Assembly (NCBI RefSeq): GCF_007785775.2
Contig: NZ_VNIK02000005.1
Span: 124,001-188,000 of the forward strand
Length of the DNA stretch: 64,000 nt
Direction: 5' to 3'
From: Flagellimonas hadalis
GTDB lineage: Bacteria > Bacteroidota > Bacteroidia > Flavobacteriales > Flavobacteriaceae
Numbering within the stretch: the first letter of the stretch is position 1; each line of letters opens with the position of its first letter. Shown piece after piece: positions 1-8,977 of the stretch. The position numbers were made by a program, and so were the translations under genes. The notes under the pieces were generated by a model that was given only the letters and a program-made list of their open reading frames with translations, ran no database searches and was not told where the DNA came from.

Positions 1-386
1 TATTCTCCAATGTCATTGCCACACACAATGGTTGCGTTTGCTCCAATCGTTGCCCCTTTTTTGACAACCGTTCTCATATATTCCCCCCTTCTGTTGATGG
101 CACTTCTCGGATTGATCACATTGGTGAACACCATCGATGGACCCAAGAACACATCATCTTCACATATCACCCCGGTATAAATGGACACATTGTTCTGGAC
201 CTTAACATTTTTTCCAAGAACGACATCCGGTGAAACGACAACATTCTGGCCAATATTACATGATTCTCCTATCTCACAACCTGACATGATATGGGAGAAA
301 TGCCAAATTTTTGTGCCTTTCCCAATAGTACAGCCATCATCAACTATTGCCGATTCATGGGAGAAAAAAAGGGGTTCATCCACCAT
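1..386 (-). CDS. WlbB/WbpD-like sugar N-acetyltransferase, left-handed beta-helix (partial, runs off window)
   Basis: The reading frame starts at an ATG at 386 and is open to the window edge, giving about 128 residues. Hexapeptide-repeat residues (I/V-G-x at every sixth position) run throughout, as in left-handed beta-helix acyltransferases. The early segment KIWHFSHI and the later [12 protein letters not shown] are typical of acetyltransferases acting on UDP-2-acetamido-3-amino-dideoxy-glucuronate (WlbB/WbpD group), which make di-N-acetylated uronic acids for O-antigen or capsule. It lies 62 bases downstream of rfbC on the same strand, so it fits a continuing polysaccharide locus. The exact sugar substrate is inferred from family resemblance only, and the C-terminus is not in the window. 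Confidence 0.85.
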   Translation of the reverse strand, partial: MVDEPLFFSHESAIVDDGCTIGKGTKIWHFSHIMSGCEIGESCNIGQNVVVSPDVVLGKNVKVQNNVSIYTGVICEDDVFLGPSMVFTNVINPRSAINRRGEYMRTVVKKGATIGANATIVCGNDIGE

Positions 387-448
387 TATACTTTTCGTTA
401 TATTATTGCTTCTATCTTAATTAATTACATTGTCCCTCTTGAAATCAT

Positions 449-982
449 CTAATTTAGGAGGGGCAGTTCTTTGTCTTTTTCCAAAAGAACCAGGTCTTCA
501 AAATTCAGCTCCCATCCAATAGCTAGTGTGTTATCATCATATCTAATACCCCCTTCAGCCTCTTTTTTATAATAATTATCACACTTATAAAAAACATTCG
601 CCGTTTCACTCAGGGTCAAAAAACCATGGGCAAAACCTCTTGGTATAAATAACTGCTTTTTGTTCTCATCGCTCAATTCAATGGACAAATGCTGACCAAA
701 TGTGGGAGAATCTTTACGCAAATCTACCACAACATCTTGGATTTTGCCCTGCAACACCGAAACCAATTTGGCTTGGGCGTGCTCTCCCTTTTGAAAATGG
801 AGGCCGCGAAGCACTCCTTTCTTTGAAAAAGATTGGTTGTCCTGTACAAAATGTACCTCTCCTCCAATGGCTTTACAGAAATCCCTTTGGTTATAGCTTT
901 CAAAGAAATACCCCCTTTCGTCCTCAAATATCGTGGGCTCTATGATAAAGCACCCTTTTAATTTGGTTTCAATAGCCTTCAT
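449..982 (-). CDS. rfbC: dTDP-4-dehydrorhamnose 3,5-epimerase
   Basis: A 177-residue cupin-fold epimerase (RmlC) that converts dTDP-4-keto-6-deoxyglucose to dTDP-4-keto-rhamnose, the third step of dTDP-L-rhamnose synthesis. Visible family motifs are the N-terminal IFEDERGYFFESY, VLRGLHFQ with the catalytic His near residue 62, DVVVDLRKDSPTFG, and FIPRGFAHGF. Length is normal for the family. Its ATG overlaps the rfbA stop codon (TGATG, one shared base), so the two genes are translationally coupled in a minus-strand operon rfbD-rfbB-rfbA-rfbC. Confidence 0.97.
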   Translation of the reverse strand: MKAIETKLKGCFIIEPTIFEDERGYFFESYNQRDFCKAIGGEVHFVQDNQSFSKKGVLRGLHFQKGEHAQAKLVSVLQGKIQDVVVDLRKDSPTFGQHLSIELSDENKKQLFIPRGFAHGFLTLSETANVFYKCDNYYKKEAEGGIRYDDNTLAIGWELNFEDLVLLEKDKELPLLN

Positions 983-1851
983 CAGATCTCTTTGTTCAAA
1001 ATGCCCAACAATCGGTTGCCATATCCACTTTTTAGCAGTGGTTGGGCCAATTCCTTAAATTGATTTTTATTGATATAGCCCATCTCATAGGCTGCTACTT
1101 CTATGGCCCCTATGACCACTCCTTGACGTTCCTCGATCACCTCAACAAACTGTGAAGCCTGCATCAGGGCCTGGAAAGTGCCCGTGTCCAACCAAGCCGT
1201 TCCCTGATCTAGAATACTCACGTTGAGCTTGCCCCTTTTCAAGTATTCCTTATTGACATCCGTTATTTCCAACTCTCCTCTTGCACTTGGTTGTATCCTT
1301 TTGGCTATGGAAACTACCTCGTTGTCATAAAAATAGATACCGGGCACCACATAATTGCTCTTGGGGCTTTCGGGCTTTTCCTCTATGCTGATGGCCTTTC
1401 CTTCACCGTCAAACTCCACCACACCATATCGCTTGGGATCATTCACCCTGTAGGCATAGATAATCCCTCCCTGGGGGTCATTGTTGGATTGTAACAACTT
1501 GGACAGTCCTGTTCCATAAAAGATATTGTCTCCCAAAATCAAGGCCACTTTGTCTTGCCCGATAAATTGCTCCCCAATGATAAAGGCCTCTGCCAATCCG
1601 TTCGGTTCTTCTTGGACCGCATAGGAAAACGAGCAGCCATATTTTTTTCCATCCCCCAACAATTCTTGGAACAACGGGAGGTCCTTCGGGGTGGAAATGA
1701 TGAGTATTTCCTGGATTCCCGCATACATAAGGGTGGATAGCGGGTAATAGATCATGGGCTTGTCATAAATGGGCATCAACTGTTTGCTCACCGAAAGGGT
1801 CAATGGATGCAGTCTGCTGCCGGTCCCTCCTGCCAAAATGATTCCTTTCAT
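982..1851 (-). CDS. rfbA: Glucose-1-phosphate thymidylyltransferase
   Basis: A 289-residue nucleotidyltransferase (RmlA) that makes dTDP-glucose from dTTP and glucose-1-phosphate, the first committed step to dTDP-rhamnose. The nucleotide-binding loop [12 protein letters not shown] is at residues 7-18, followed by the sugar-1-phosphate signature [18 protein letters not shown]. The metal-binding LGDNIFYG lies near residue 110 and [15 protein letters not shown] is conserved. Length matches RmlA. It sits 6 bases after rfbB and overlaps rfbC by one base, consistent with one transcript. Confidence 0.97.
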   Translation of the reverse strand: MKGIILAGGTGSRLHPLTLSVSKQLMPIYDKPMIYYPLSTLMYAGIQEILIISTPKDLPLFQELLGDGKKYGCSFSYAVQEEPNGLAEAFIIGEQFIGQDKVALILGDNIFYGTGLSKLLQSNNDPQGGIIYAYRVNDPKRYGVVEFDGEGKAISIEEKPESPKSNYVVPGIYFYDNEVVSIAKRIQPSARGELEITDVNKEYLKRGKLNVSILDQGTAWLDTGTFQALMQASQFVEVIEERQGVVIGAIEVAAYEMGYINKNQFKELAQPLLKSGYGNRLLGILNKEI

Positions 1852-1857
1852 ACTGCT

Positions 1858-2919
1858 CTACGGTTGATATTGTTTTTGATAGTACAATTTGTAATCCCCA
1901 GAAGTGACATGGTCCAGCCATTCTTGGTTGTCCAAATACCAATCAATGGTACGTTCCAAGCCTTCCTCAAAGGTCACGGACGGTTTCCAGCCCAATTCCC
2001 TGTTGATCTTGGAAGCATCTATGGCATATCGCAGATCATGCCCAGGACGATCTTTTACAAAAGTGATCAGTTTTTCCGATGTTCCTTCCAATCTATTCAG
2101 CTTTTTGTCCATCAATTGGCACAATAGTTTTGTGAGGTCAATGTTCTTCCACTCATTGAACCCGCCAATGTTGTACGTTTCTCCATCCCTTCCTTCATGG
2201 AAAACCAAATCAATGGCCGCGGCATGATCTTCCACATACAACCAATCTCGGGTATAGTTTCCATCACCATATACGGGCAACGGTTTCTTCTGGATGATGT
2301 TGTTGATGAACAGTGGAATCAGCTTCTCGGGAAAATGGTTGGGTCCGTAATTGTTCGAGGAGTTGGAAATCACAAAGGGCAGACCGTACGTTTCACCATA
2401 GGCCCTTACAAAATGATCTGAACTTGCCTTGGAGGCAGAGTAAGGTGAATTTGGGCTATAAGGGGTCGTTTCCGTAAAAAGCCCTGTCTCACCAAGAGTA
2501 CCATAGACTTCGTCCGTGCTGATGTGGTAAAACCTGAAATTGGGATTTTCCTTCACAGCCTCCAATGAAGCATTCAGGAGATTTACGGTGCCAAACACAT
2601 TTGTCCTCACAAAGGACAAGGGGTCGGAAATGGACCGGTCCACATGGGATTCTGCGGCCAAATGGATCACGCCATCAAACTTGGCTTTGGAAAAAAGATC
2701 ATTGGTAAAACCTGCATCCACAATATCCCCTTTGGCAAAGGAATAGTTTTGAGCGTTTTCAACATCTTTTAGATTTTCCAAATTGCCTGCATAGGTCAGG
2801 ACATCAAGGTTATAAATATGATAATGTGGATAGCTGTTCACAAAATGCCTGACCACATGGGACCCTATGAAGCCTGCTCCACCTGTGATTAAAATATGCT
2901 TGGGGGTGTTTTTTTCCAT
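1858..2919 (-). CDS. rfbB: dTDP-glucose 4,6-dehydratase
   Basis: A 353-residue extended short-chain dehydrogenase (RmlB) that makes dTDP-4-keto-6-deoxy-glucose. It shows the NAD-binding ITGGAGFIGSH near the N-terminus, HLAAESHVDRSI, the STDEVYG motif carrying the catalytic Asp-Glu pair, and the YSASKASSDH segment with the YxxxK dyad. The ATG at 2919 is preferred over an upstream in-frame GTG at 2925. It is the second gene of the rhamnose operon. Confidence 0.97.
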   Translation of the reverse strand: MEKNTPKHILITGGAGFIGSHVVRHFVNSYPHYHIYNLDVLTYAGNLENLKDVENAQNYSFAKGDIVDAGFTNDLFSKAKFDGVIHLAAESHVDRSISDPLSFVRTNVFGTVNLLNASLEAVKENPNFRFYHISTDEVYGTLGETGLFTETTPYSPNSPYSASKASSDHFVRAYGETYGLPFVISNSSNNYGPNHFPEKLIPLFINNIIQKKPLPVYGDGNYTRDWLYVEDHAAAIDLVFHEGRDGETYNIGGFNEWKNIDLTKLLCQLMDKKLNRLEGTSEKLITFVKDRPGHDLRYAIDASKINRELGWKPSVTFEEGLERTIDWYLDNQEWLDHVTSGDYKLYYQKQYQP

Positions 2920-2968
2920 TTGCACCTCTATGTAAAATGGCCAAAAGTGTTCCCTGTCTTATGTTTGT

Positions 2969-3745
2969 TCAAGAAAGGATGCTGTTCTTTGGCCTTTTTG
3001 CGAAAGTACGATAATTCGTGGCCAAAACAAGGTTCACCTTGTCCGTCAATCCCTTTTCATCCAGAATTTGCTTGGCGAAATCATACCAGGTCATAGGCTT
3101 GCCATCGGTTACATGATAGGTGCCGAAAGGTTTGTTCTCCATCAAAATGTTTTCCAGAATAAACTTGACCAGGGTTTCGGTGTTCGTGGGGCATCCCTTT
3201 TGTTCGTCGGTTATGCACAGTTCCTCCCCTTCTGAAACTTTCTTTAAAATGGTCCTGTAAAAGTTGTGTCCGTACTTTTTACTATACAGCCAAGAGGTTC
3301 TTATTATGTAATGCTTGTCCAATAACTCCCTGATATACTGTTCTCCTTTCAGTTTGGACTTTCCATATTCGTTTATGGGGTTGGTTGCATCTTCAACGGT
3401 ATATGGCCCTTCTTTTGTGCCATCAAAGACATAATCGGTTGAGATGTGAATCAAAGTAACTCCATGATCCTTACACGCCTTTGCCAAATTTTTGGCCCCT
3501 TCGGCATTTACTGCAAAAGCAGGTTCCGGGGTCTTTTCCGCTTGTTCCACATTGGTGTAGGCGGCACAATTGATGCAATAATCGTAATTCCCCTGTTGAA
3601 AGATCTTTTTTAATGTTTCTTGGTCCGTAATGTTCGCATCGGATGAATCCCTAAAATCAAAAAACATCTCCTTTACAAAAGGTGTAAGCTCCTTGAGGGT
3701 CTGGCCCATTTGGCCGGCCGATCCGCTTACAAGAATCCTTTTCAT
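2969..3745 (-). CDS. rfbD: dTDP-4-dehydrorhamnose reductase (short C-terminus)
   Basis: A 258-residue RmlD-family reductase catalysing the last step to dTDP-L-rhamnose with NAD(P)H. It has the Rossmann loop VSGSAGQMGQ, the NCAAYTNVEQAE and STDYVFDG signatures, and YGKSKLKGE with the catalytic Tyr-Lys. The protein ends at RPKNSILS, the point where most homologues continue for about 25-30 residues. No frameshifted continuation is convincing, so this looks like a natural short form. It lies 50 bases upstream of rfbB on the same strand. Confidence 0.93.
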   Translation of the reverse strand: MKRILVSGSAGQMGQTLKELTPFVKEMFFDFRDSSDANITDQETLKKIFQQGNYDYCINCAAYTNVEQAEKTPEPAFAVNAEGAKNLAKACKDHGVTLIHISTDYVFDGTKEGPYTVEDATNPINEYGKSKLKGEQYIRELLDKHYIIRTSWLYSKKYGHNFYRTILKKVSEGEELCITDEQKGCPTNTETLVKFILENILMENKPFGTYHVTDGKPMTWYDFAKQILDEKGLTDKVNLVLATNYRTFAKRPKNSILS

Positions 3746-3800
3746 ATAGCAGTGATTTCGATAGTTGAACCAAACTATTCTGGTTCGAACAATTCATGGA

Positions 3801-4850
3801 CTATTCCTTGTTGTACGTCTTCAAAAATCGATTCAACTCAAGGAGACCGAGGATTCCTATTGCCAACGCCAACAACAAAAGAGGCATTTTGAACTTATAA
3901 CTTTTCCAGATTCCTTTTTGCTGTACGCCCCTTGTGGGAAAATCGCTGATTACATTGATAATCGTTGATTTGTTGGCCCGCTCTTCGTTCAATTCCACCA
4001 ATTTCTCCTTCAGGATGTCCTTTTCCTGCACCAAGGCAAGCTCCCTATTGGTGTTTTTTCCACTCTCCCCCATATTGATGCTGGTTCCCTGCATGGGCTT
4101 GTCCGCTTCCTTTACCAGGACCGTTTTGTACAAACTTTGAAGGGAGTCAATTTCCTTCAATTGATTCCTGTAGATGGTGTCTTGCAGCGCAAGGTTTTCA
4201 TCGTTGATCCTCTTCTGTAGCTTGAAATAATCGTTTACCGAAATGGAACCTATAATGGCGGGTTGCATTTTTTTGGCCACCCTGTTATCCGTGCTGATGA
4301 CCGATATTTGATGGAACCTCGCATCCAATGAATTGAAGTTCTTCAGATAGTTTTCAAAATCTATCGTTTTCTGTGTGGTAGTGTCCAATTCACGGACAAA
4401 TTCATCGAACAGTTTTATCTTTTGGTTTTCGTCCGAATAGGAATCAACAAAAATTTCCTTTATACTGGCCGCCTCATGCTCCGTAATGTTCAATGCCGTG
4501 GCCAATGCTACAGAATCCTTGGCCATGGCCAGATCGTTGTAAAACGAAATGTTGTTGTACAATTGCTGTACACTGTTGAAGTTGGGCTCGACCACCATTT
4601 TGGAAACATACCTGTCAGGAGTGATCATATCGAGCAAATATCCACCAATACCGCCTACTACAACAGCGATGCCAAGGACAATGATATTCTTTTGGATAAA
4701 TAACAGGAAGAGCAGAACCACATGGAAAATACCCTTGAAAATACTCGCAATAAAATTGAAGAACTTCTGAAAGCCCCTGCCTATCATCTGAAACAATTGT
4801 CCCAAATCTATTTCGTCCGATGTGTTCTGATTTGTGGGTTGGTTTGCCAT
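3801..4850 (-). CDS. Wzz-like polysaccharide chain-length determinant (inner-membrane)
   Basis: A 349-residue protein with the layout of polysaccharide co-polymerases. It has a hydrophobic segment near residues 38-52, a glycine-rich transmembrane helix at about 54-73, a long periplasmic coiled-coil-prone region, and a C-terminal transmembrane helix at about 324-341. The family controls the length of O-antigen or exopolysaccharide chains. The N-terminal DEIDLGQLFQMIGRGF resembles the cytoplasmic start of flavobacterial Wzz proteins. It sits between rfbD and the DUF6909 gene, with a 4-base gap to the latter, and lacks a fused tyrosine kinase domain. The role is inferred from topology and context. 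Confidence 0.82.
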   Translation of the reverse strand: MANQPTNQNTSDEIDLGQLFQMIGRGFQKFFNFIASIFKGIFHVVLLFLLFIQKNIIVLGIAVVVGGIGGYLLDMITPDRYVSKMVVEPNFNSVQQLYNNISFYNDLAMAKDSVALATALNITEHEAASIKEIFVDSYSDENQKIKLFDEFVRELDTTTQKTIDFENYLKNFNSLDARFHQISVISTDNRVAKKMQPAIIGSISVNDYFKLQKRINDENLALQDTIYRNQLKEIDSLQSLYKTVLVKEADKPMQGTSINMGESGKNTNRELALVQEKDILKEKLVELNEERANKSTIINVISDFPTRGVQQKGIWKSYKFKMPLLLLALAIGILGLLELNRFLKTYNKE

Positions 4851-4854
4851 ATAG

Positions 4855-6540
4855 CTATGAATTGAATATCTGTTTTAAAATCCTGTCCGTGATCAAATAT
4901 GTGGGTTTTACCCCTGTTGTTCCCAAGCCTCCCGAGGCCAAGGTACTTCCTGTTTCCAAAGGGTTGTCCGAAGCATAATACGCATACCTAACCTTCACTC
5001 CTTCCTTGATGCTCTTGCGTATCTGCGATGCCGACTGTACTGCTTTTTGGTAGTGCACCCCTTCCATTTCCAAACCTATTACGTTCCAGGTGGATTCGTA
5101 AAAGAACCTAAGTACGTCCTTATTCTGCAACGAGGTCCCCAAAACGGTGACCATGGTCCCTTCCATCACCTTGAGGCCTTGGCCCTCAAAATCGGCGGCA
5201 CTGAGCTCATTGTTGAACGGATAATTGTCCGCCGTACCTTCAAAAATATGTGCCGAAGGTATCATCAAATCCCCCTTGCCCCCTTCCAAAATGCCCGCCT
5301 TACCCATGATGGATACCGAGTCCACGTTCAAGAAATACTTTTCCTCATCTTCCTCAAGGGGTTTCAACAGTTCATCTATGGTCTCATAGGCCTGCTCCCC
5401 AAAGGCATAATCCATGACAAATATAACGGGTTTTTCTTCCTCTTGCATTCCTTTGGGCAGTTCATAACAGCAGCTTCCTTTCCCGAATTTTGCCGTGTCG
5501 AATATCTGTACATCGATGTTGGTCCCAGATTGGTCGTTCAAGAAAATCATTCCGTTTTTCTCGGCCATATCCTTCACCTTCTTGTTGAGGTTTTTGTTCT
5601 TTTCCGAACTCAGGGCCTCATAGATCTTTAATGAATCGGCATCTGGGAATTCCTTGGCCAATGTCTTTTTAGCAAAAAGGGAGTTCATCACACTGTGCAT
5701 GTTCGCACTAATGATATGTAGCGGTCTGTGCAGCAGATTGTTGTCCTTCAGCGTTTGCTTTATCTTATCGGCCCAGCGTTCGCCGTGGATATGATGCCCC
5801 AATCGCTCCCGCAATAACGGACTGAACGTAATGGTCCGCTTGTTGCCCGTGGTCTCTTCTTCTATGGCCAGTTTGCCCAGCCAATAGACCACGTTCAAAA
5901 AACGATCGGGATCTTCTGGGGTCTTCAGCTTTTCTTGGATCTCGCCAACCTCATCAAAGGTCCTACCCAAAATGTTCGCCACATGGATCATGGCCACTTC
6001 CCTTTGGTCATCACCTTTTTCCTCCTTCAACACAAACTCTGTCAACTTGTCCCAGTCCCGTATGGTGGCGTTGCCGTCCTCAACCAATACCCTTCGGCAT
6101 ATTTTTTCGGATTCGATGAACAAAAAGGTGAGGTGGGTGAGGATGTCGTAAATATCGCTCCTGCCCCGGGTTATCTCAATGTTCATCTGCTCATTGTCGA
6201 TACGGTAGCAGTTTCTTCTCCGTTTGGGCGGAACAATGGGCTTTAAATGTGATTTGGAAAAACCTTCATCCGAAGTAAGGTTGATAAAACGGCACTCCTC
6301 TATGCCCTCGGGCAAACGTTCCAATACATAGACCAACCCGTTCAGTTCGGCCTTATCCTCGGCAACAGTGCCATAAATCTCTGGTCGTAAAAGGAGCAGG
6401 GCGGTCCTCAGTGCATTTCCGGAAACCCCCGAAGGTTTGTAGAACCCACGGTTGAGCAAATGGCGCATGGTAATGTACAAGCGCTCTATGGCGTTGGTGG
6501 ACTCTTGTGCCCTTGTGGTCTGTTTTACTTGTGTTGCCAT
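4855..6540 (-). CDS. DUF6909-type protein with nucleoside-phosphorylase-like C-terminal half
   Basis: A 561-residue soluble protein, recalled as the flavobacterial family DUF6909, of unknown function. The second half carries features of the purine/uridine phosphorylase (MTA/SAH nucleosidase) superfamily in the correct order: VSIMGKAGILEGGKGDLMIPSA resembles the phosphate/ribose-binding and GD-x-V segment, GLEMEGVHY resembles the EMEG motif that binds ribose, and YASDNP resembles the SD motif with the catalytic Asp. The N-terminal half, including KRRRNCYRIDNEQ, is not recognised. The start at 6540 (or the adjacent ATG at 6543) is chosen because a TAnnTTTG promoter element lies at 6554-6561, inside the longer frame. 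It leads directly into the Wzz-like gene. Enzyme activity is inference only. Confidence 0.75.
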   Translation of the reverse strand: MATQVKQTTRAQESTNAIERLYITMRHLLNRGFYKPSGVSGNALRTALLLLRPEIYGTVAEDKAELNGLVYVLERLPEGIEECRFINLTSDEGFSKSHLKPIVPPKRRRNCYRIDNEQMNIEITRGRSDIYDILTHLTFLFIESEKICRRVLVEDGNATIRDWDKLTEFVLKEEKGDDQREVAMIHVANILGRTFDEVGEIQEKLKTPEDPDRFLNVVYWLGKLAIEEETTGNKRTITFSPLLRERLGHHIHGERWADKIKQTLKDNNLLHRPLHIISANMHSVMNSLFAKKTLAKEFPDADSLKIYEALSSEKNKNLNKKVKDMAEKNGMIFLNDQSGTNIDVQIFDTAKFGKGSCCYELPKGMQEEEKPVIFVMDYAFGEQAYETIDELLKPLEEDEEKYFLNVDSVSIMGKAGILEGGKGDLMIPSAHIFEGTADNYPFNNELSAADFEGQGLKVMEGTMVTVLGTSLQNKDVLRFFYESTWNVIGLEMEGVHYQKAVQSASQIRKSIKEGVKVRYAYYASDNPLETGSTLASGGLGTTGVKPTYLITDRILKQIFNS

Positions 6541-6553
6541 CATTAGTTCTTGG

Positions 6554-6561
6554 CAAAAATA
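6554..6561 (-). promoter_or_regulatory. Bacteroidota -7 element TATTTTTG upstream of the DUF6909 gene
   Basis: Read on the minus strand, this matches the TAnnTTTG consensus. With the element centred at -7, transcription would start near 6550, giving a leader of only about 7-10 bases before the ATG pair at 6543/6540. No clear -33 TTTG was assigned. Confidence 0.5.
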
Positions 6562-6594
6562 CACGAATTCCCCTAATAGTAAGTCAATTCCTAA

Positions 6595-8094
6595 CTATCT
6601 CATTTTAAATGGCTGTAATCCATCCGCCAGCTTACGGTCGTTGGAGAGGCGCTGCACCTTGTTCTGACCTCCCAATTTGCCCACTGCCTTCATGTATTCC
6701 TGAAAACCACCAGGCTTGATGACTGTGACCTTCAAGGGTTGGAGAATGTTTCCCGCAATAAGGTCATAATAGTAGCTGTTCTGCTTTTTCATGCTTTCCT
6801 CCATAATGCTGGAAAACTTGGAAATGTCCGAAGGTGGCCTTTCAAATTCGATAAACCATTCATGATAGGGCAGTTCGCCTTTTTCGGGATTGGTCTGCGG
6901 GGCAACAGTGAATTCGTTGACCAAGGCATCGGTCTGGTCCACGGCCAATTTCAAGGCTTCTTCCACTTCTTTGGCTATGACATGCTCCCCAAAGGCCGAA
7001 ATAAAATGCTTTATCCTTCCAGAGACAATGATACGATAAGGGTCCTTAGAAACAAACCGAACGGTATCCCCGATGTCGTAGGCCCAAAGTCCCGCGTTGG
7101 TGGAAATGACCATGGCGTAGTCCACATCGAGCTCCACATCGGCAATGGTGATCCTTTTGGGGTTTTCGGAAAAAAATTCATCCGCTTTGATGAACTCATA
7201 GAAGATGCCCGAGTCCAAAAGCAGAAGCATGCCCTTTTCTTTTTGCGAATCCTGATAGGCAAAAAACCCTTCACTTGCGGGGAACAACTCTATACTGTCC
7301 ACTTTTCTCCCGATCAGGTTTTCAAATTTGGCGCGGTAGGGCTCGTAGTTGACCCCTCCGTAAATGAACAACTGGAACTCTTGGAACAGTTCGCCCACCT
7401 TTTTTCCAGTCTTGGCGTGGAGTTTTTCAAAATACATCTGGACCCAAGAGGGGATACCAGCAATGACCGTCATGTTCTGCTGCTCGGTCTCTTCCACGAT
7501 TTTGTCCACTTTCGTTTCCCAATCCTCTATGCAATTGGTCTCCCAGCTGGGCAATCGGTTCTTTTGCAGATAGTTGGGAACGTAATGGGCGGATATTCCG
7601 GAAAGCCTGCCCAGTTTGATACCCCCTTTTTCCTCCAATACCGGGCTGCCTTGTAGAAAGATCATCTTGCCGTCCACAAAATCAGCATTGCCCGTCTCAT
7701 GGATGTAACTCAAAATGGCATTTCTGGACGCCTGCACTTGGTACTTTATGGATTCCTTGGTGATCGGGATGTACTTGGCTCCCGAAGTGGTACCCGAGGT
7801 CTTGCCAAAATAGATGGGCTTGCCTGGCCATAGCACATCATTTTTCCCGTCAATGATGTTCTGGACATACCCTTTTAATTCCTCATAGTCCCTGATGGGC
7901 ACTTTTTCCACAAAATCATTGTGGGATCGGATGTGGTCAAAACCATGATCTTTTCCAAATTGGGTCTGTTTGGCCTTGGTGATCAAGTCGTAAAATACTT
8001 TCTGTTGGGCTTGGACGGGTCTATTGACCCATTTTGCGGTCCTTCGAGCCACCCTCCTGGCAAAAATCTTTGCGGCTAGAGCTTTTAATGACAT
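6595..8094 (-). CDS. GH3-family acyl-adenylating enzyme
   Basis: A 499-residue protein of the GH3 superfamily. Plant members join amino acids to jasmonate or auxin through acyl-AMP; the substrate of bacterial members is unknown. The ATP-binding P-loop is YFGKTSGTTSGAKYIPIT at about residues 97-114. GGVNYEPY and ELFPASEGFFAYQD cover the second adenylation motif, and YDIGDTVRF followed by SGRIKHFISAFGE is the hinge/A8-like region. Length is normal. It begins one base before the end of the M23 peptidase gene, so the two are transcribed together. That pairing suggests an envelope role, but this is inference. Confidence 0.9.
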   Translation of the reverse strand: MSLKALAAKIFARRVARRTAKWVNRPVQAQQKVFYDLITKAKQTQFGKDHGFDHIRSHNDFVEKVPIRDYEELKGYVQNIIDGKNDVLWPGKPIYFGKTSGTTSGAKYIPITKESIKYQVQASRNAILSYIHETGNADFVDGKMIFLQGSPVLEEKGGIKLGRLSGISAHYVPNYLQKNRLPSWETNCIEDWETKVDKIVEETEQQNMTVIAGIPSWVQMYFEKLHAKTGKKVGELFQEFQLFIYGGVNYEPYRAKFENLIGRKVDSIELFPASEGFFAYQDSQKEKGMLLLLDSGIFYEFIKADEFFSENPKRITIADVELDVDYAMVISTNAGLWAYDIGDTVRFVSKDPYRIIVSGRIKHFISAFGEHVIAKEVEEALKLAVDQTDALVNEFTVAPQTNPEKGELPYHEWFIEFERPPSDISKFSSIMEESMKKQNSYYYDLIAGNILQPLKVTVIKPGGFQEYMKAVGKLGGQNKVQRLSNDRKLADGLQPFKMR

Positions 8095-8964
8095 TTAATC
8101 AAAGTCGATATAGTTCTGGGGATCTACTGGTTTTCCCTTTCTCCAAAGTTCAAAATGTAGGTGGGGGCCCGTAGTGAGCTCTCCCGTGTTCCCAATGGAT
8201 GCAATGACCTCCCCGGCCTTGACCAGGTCTCCCTGCGATTTGGTCAAGGATCCGTTGTGCTTGTACACCGAGGTAAAACCGTCTTGGTGTTCAATGATGA
8301 TGACATAGCCCGTTTCCGAGGTCCATTCGGCAAAAAGCACCGTGCCATCGGCGATGGATTTTACGGGCGTGTCCTTGGGGGCCACAATGTCCACGGCAAA
8401 GTGTTTGGACTTTATGTCAAAGCCCTGTGACATGGTGCCGGTGATCGGGGAGAACATCAGCGTGCCCAAATTCTCGATGTTCCGCTCAAAAAGGTTGTAC
8501 TTGTCCTCCAGTTCCACTTCTTCGCGTAGGAGCAAATCTTGCCGTATGGGAGTAAGGTCCACAGTGGAAGGGTCGAGTTTGTATTGTTCAAAAAGAGAGT
8601 CGCGGTTCACTTGGTTGTTCTCAATATCCCCACGCAAAACCATACGGATATTATCCAAATACCTATTGGTATAGTTTAGAACGGTTACCAAGGAATCGGT
8701 TTTATAGGTAAGCTCGGTGGCCTGACGTTTCAATTTGGTGGAAGAATACCCGGGAATGTATTCCCTGAGTGGGGTAAAGGCAATGATCAAGGTGGTGAGC
8801 CCTATCAGTACGATAATGAACAGGGTTCCGGTGACAAAAACGTTGAGCCTGCTCAGCTTGAACGAGATTTTTTCCTCAAAGGTGCTCTCGTTGAGGATCA
8901 CCAAGCGGTACTTGTGCAGCAGCTTGCGCTTTATTTCCTTTCTTTTCTTTTTGTCCTTTGCCAT
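8095..8964 (-). CDS. M23-family membrane-anchored endopeptidase (LytM-like)
   Basis: A 289-residue protein with a basic cytoplasmic N-terminus, one transmembrane helix at about residues 41-66, a short coiled region and a C-terminal LytM/M23 domain. Zinc ligands are visible: His and Asp in KHFAVDIVA, and the HxH in GPHLHFEL. These enzymes cut peptidoglycan cross-links or, when degenerate, activate amidases; here the ligands look intact. It is the first gene of a minus-strand run M23-GH3-DUF6909-wzz-rfb, with a promoter-like element only 5 bases from its ATG. Confidence 0.93.
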   Translation of the reverse strand: MAKDKKKRKEIKRKLLHKYRLVILNESTFEEKISFKLSRLNVFVTGTLFIIVLIGLTTLIIAFTPLREYIPGYSSTKLKRQATELTYKTDSLVTVLNYTNRYLDNIRMVLRGDIENNQVNRDSLFEQYKLDPSTVDLTPIRQDLLLREEVELEDKYNLFERNIENLGTLMFSPITGTMSQGFDIKSKHFAVDIVAPKDTPVKSIADGTVLFAEWTSETGYVIIIEHQDGFTSVYKHNGSLTKSQGDLVKAGEVIASIGNTGELTTGPHLHFELWRKGKPVDPQNYIDFD

Positions 8965-8969
8965 AAGAA

Positions 8970-8977
8970 CAAAGATA
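8970..8977 (-). promoter_or_regulatory. Bacteroidota -7 element TATCTTTG at the M23 gene
   Basis: An exact TAnnTTTG match on the minus strand, ending 5 bases before the ATG at 8964. If functional, the transcript would start within about 2 bases of the start codon, that is, almost leaderless. Confidence 0.5.

Noticed and set aside
2926..2968. Frameshifted continuation of rfbD
   Set aside because: The alternative frame after the stop gives only about 15 residues without the expected C-terminal helices, so an indel does not restore a normal end.
6739..7656. A 305-codon frame opposite the GH3 gene
   Set aside because: Antisense shadow of a well-supported enzyme; low-complexity composition and no motifs.
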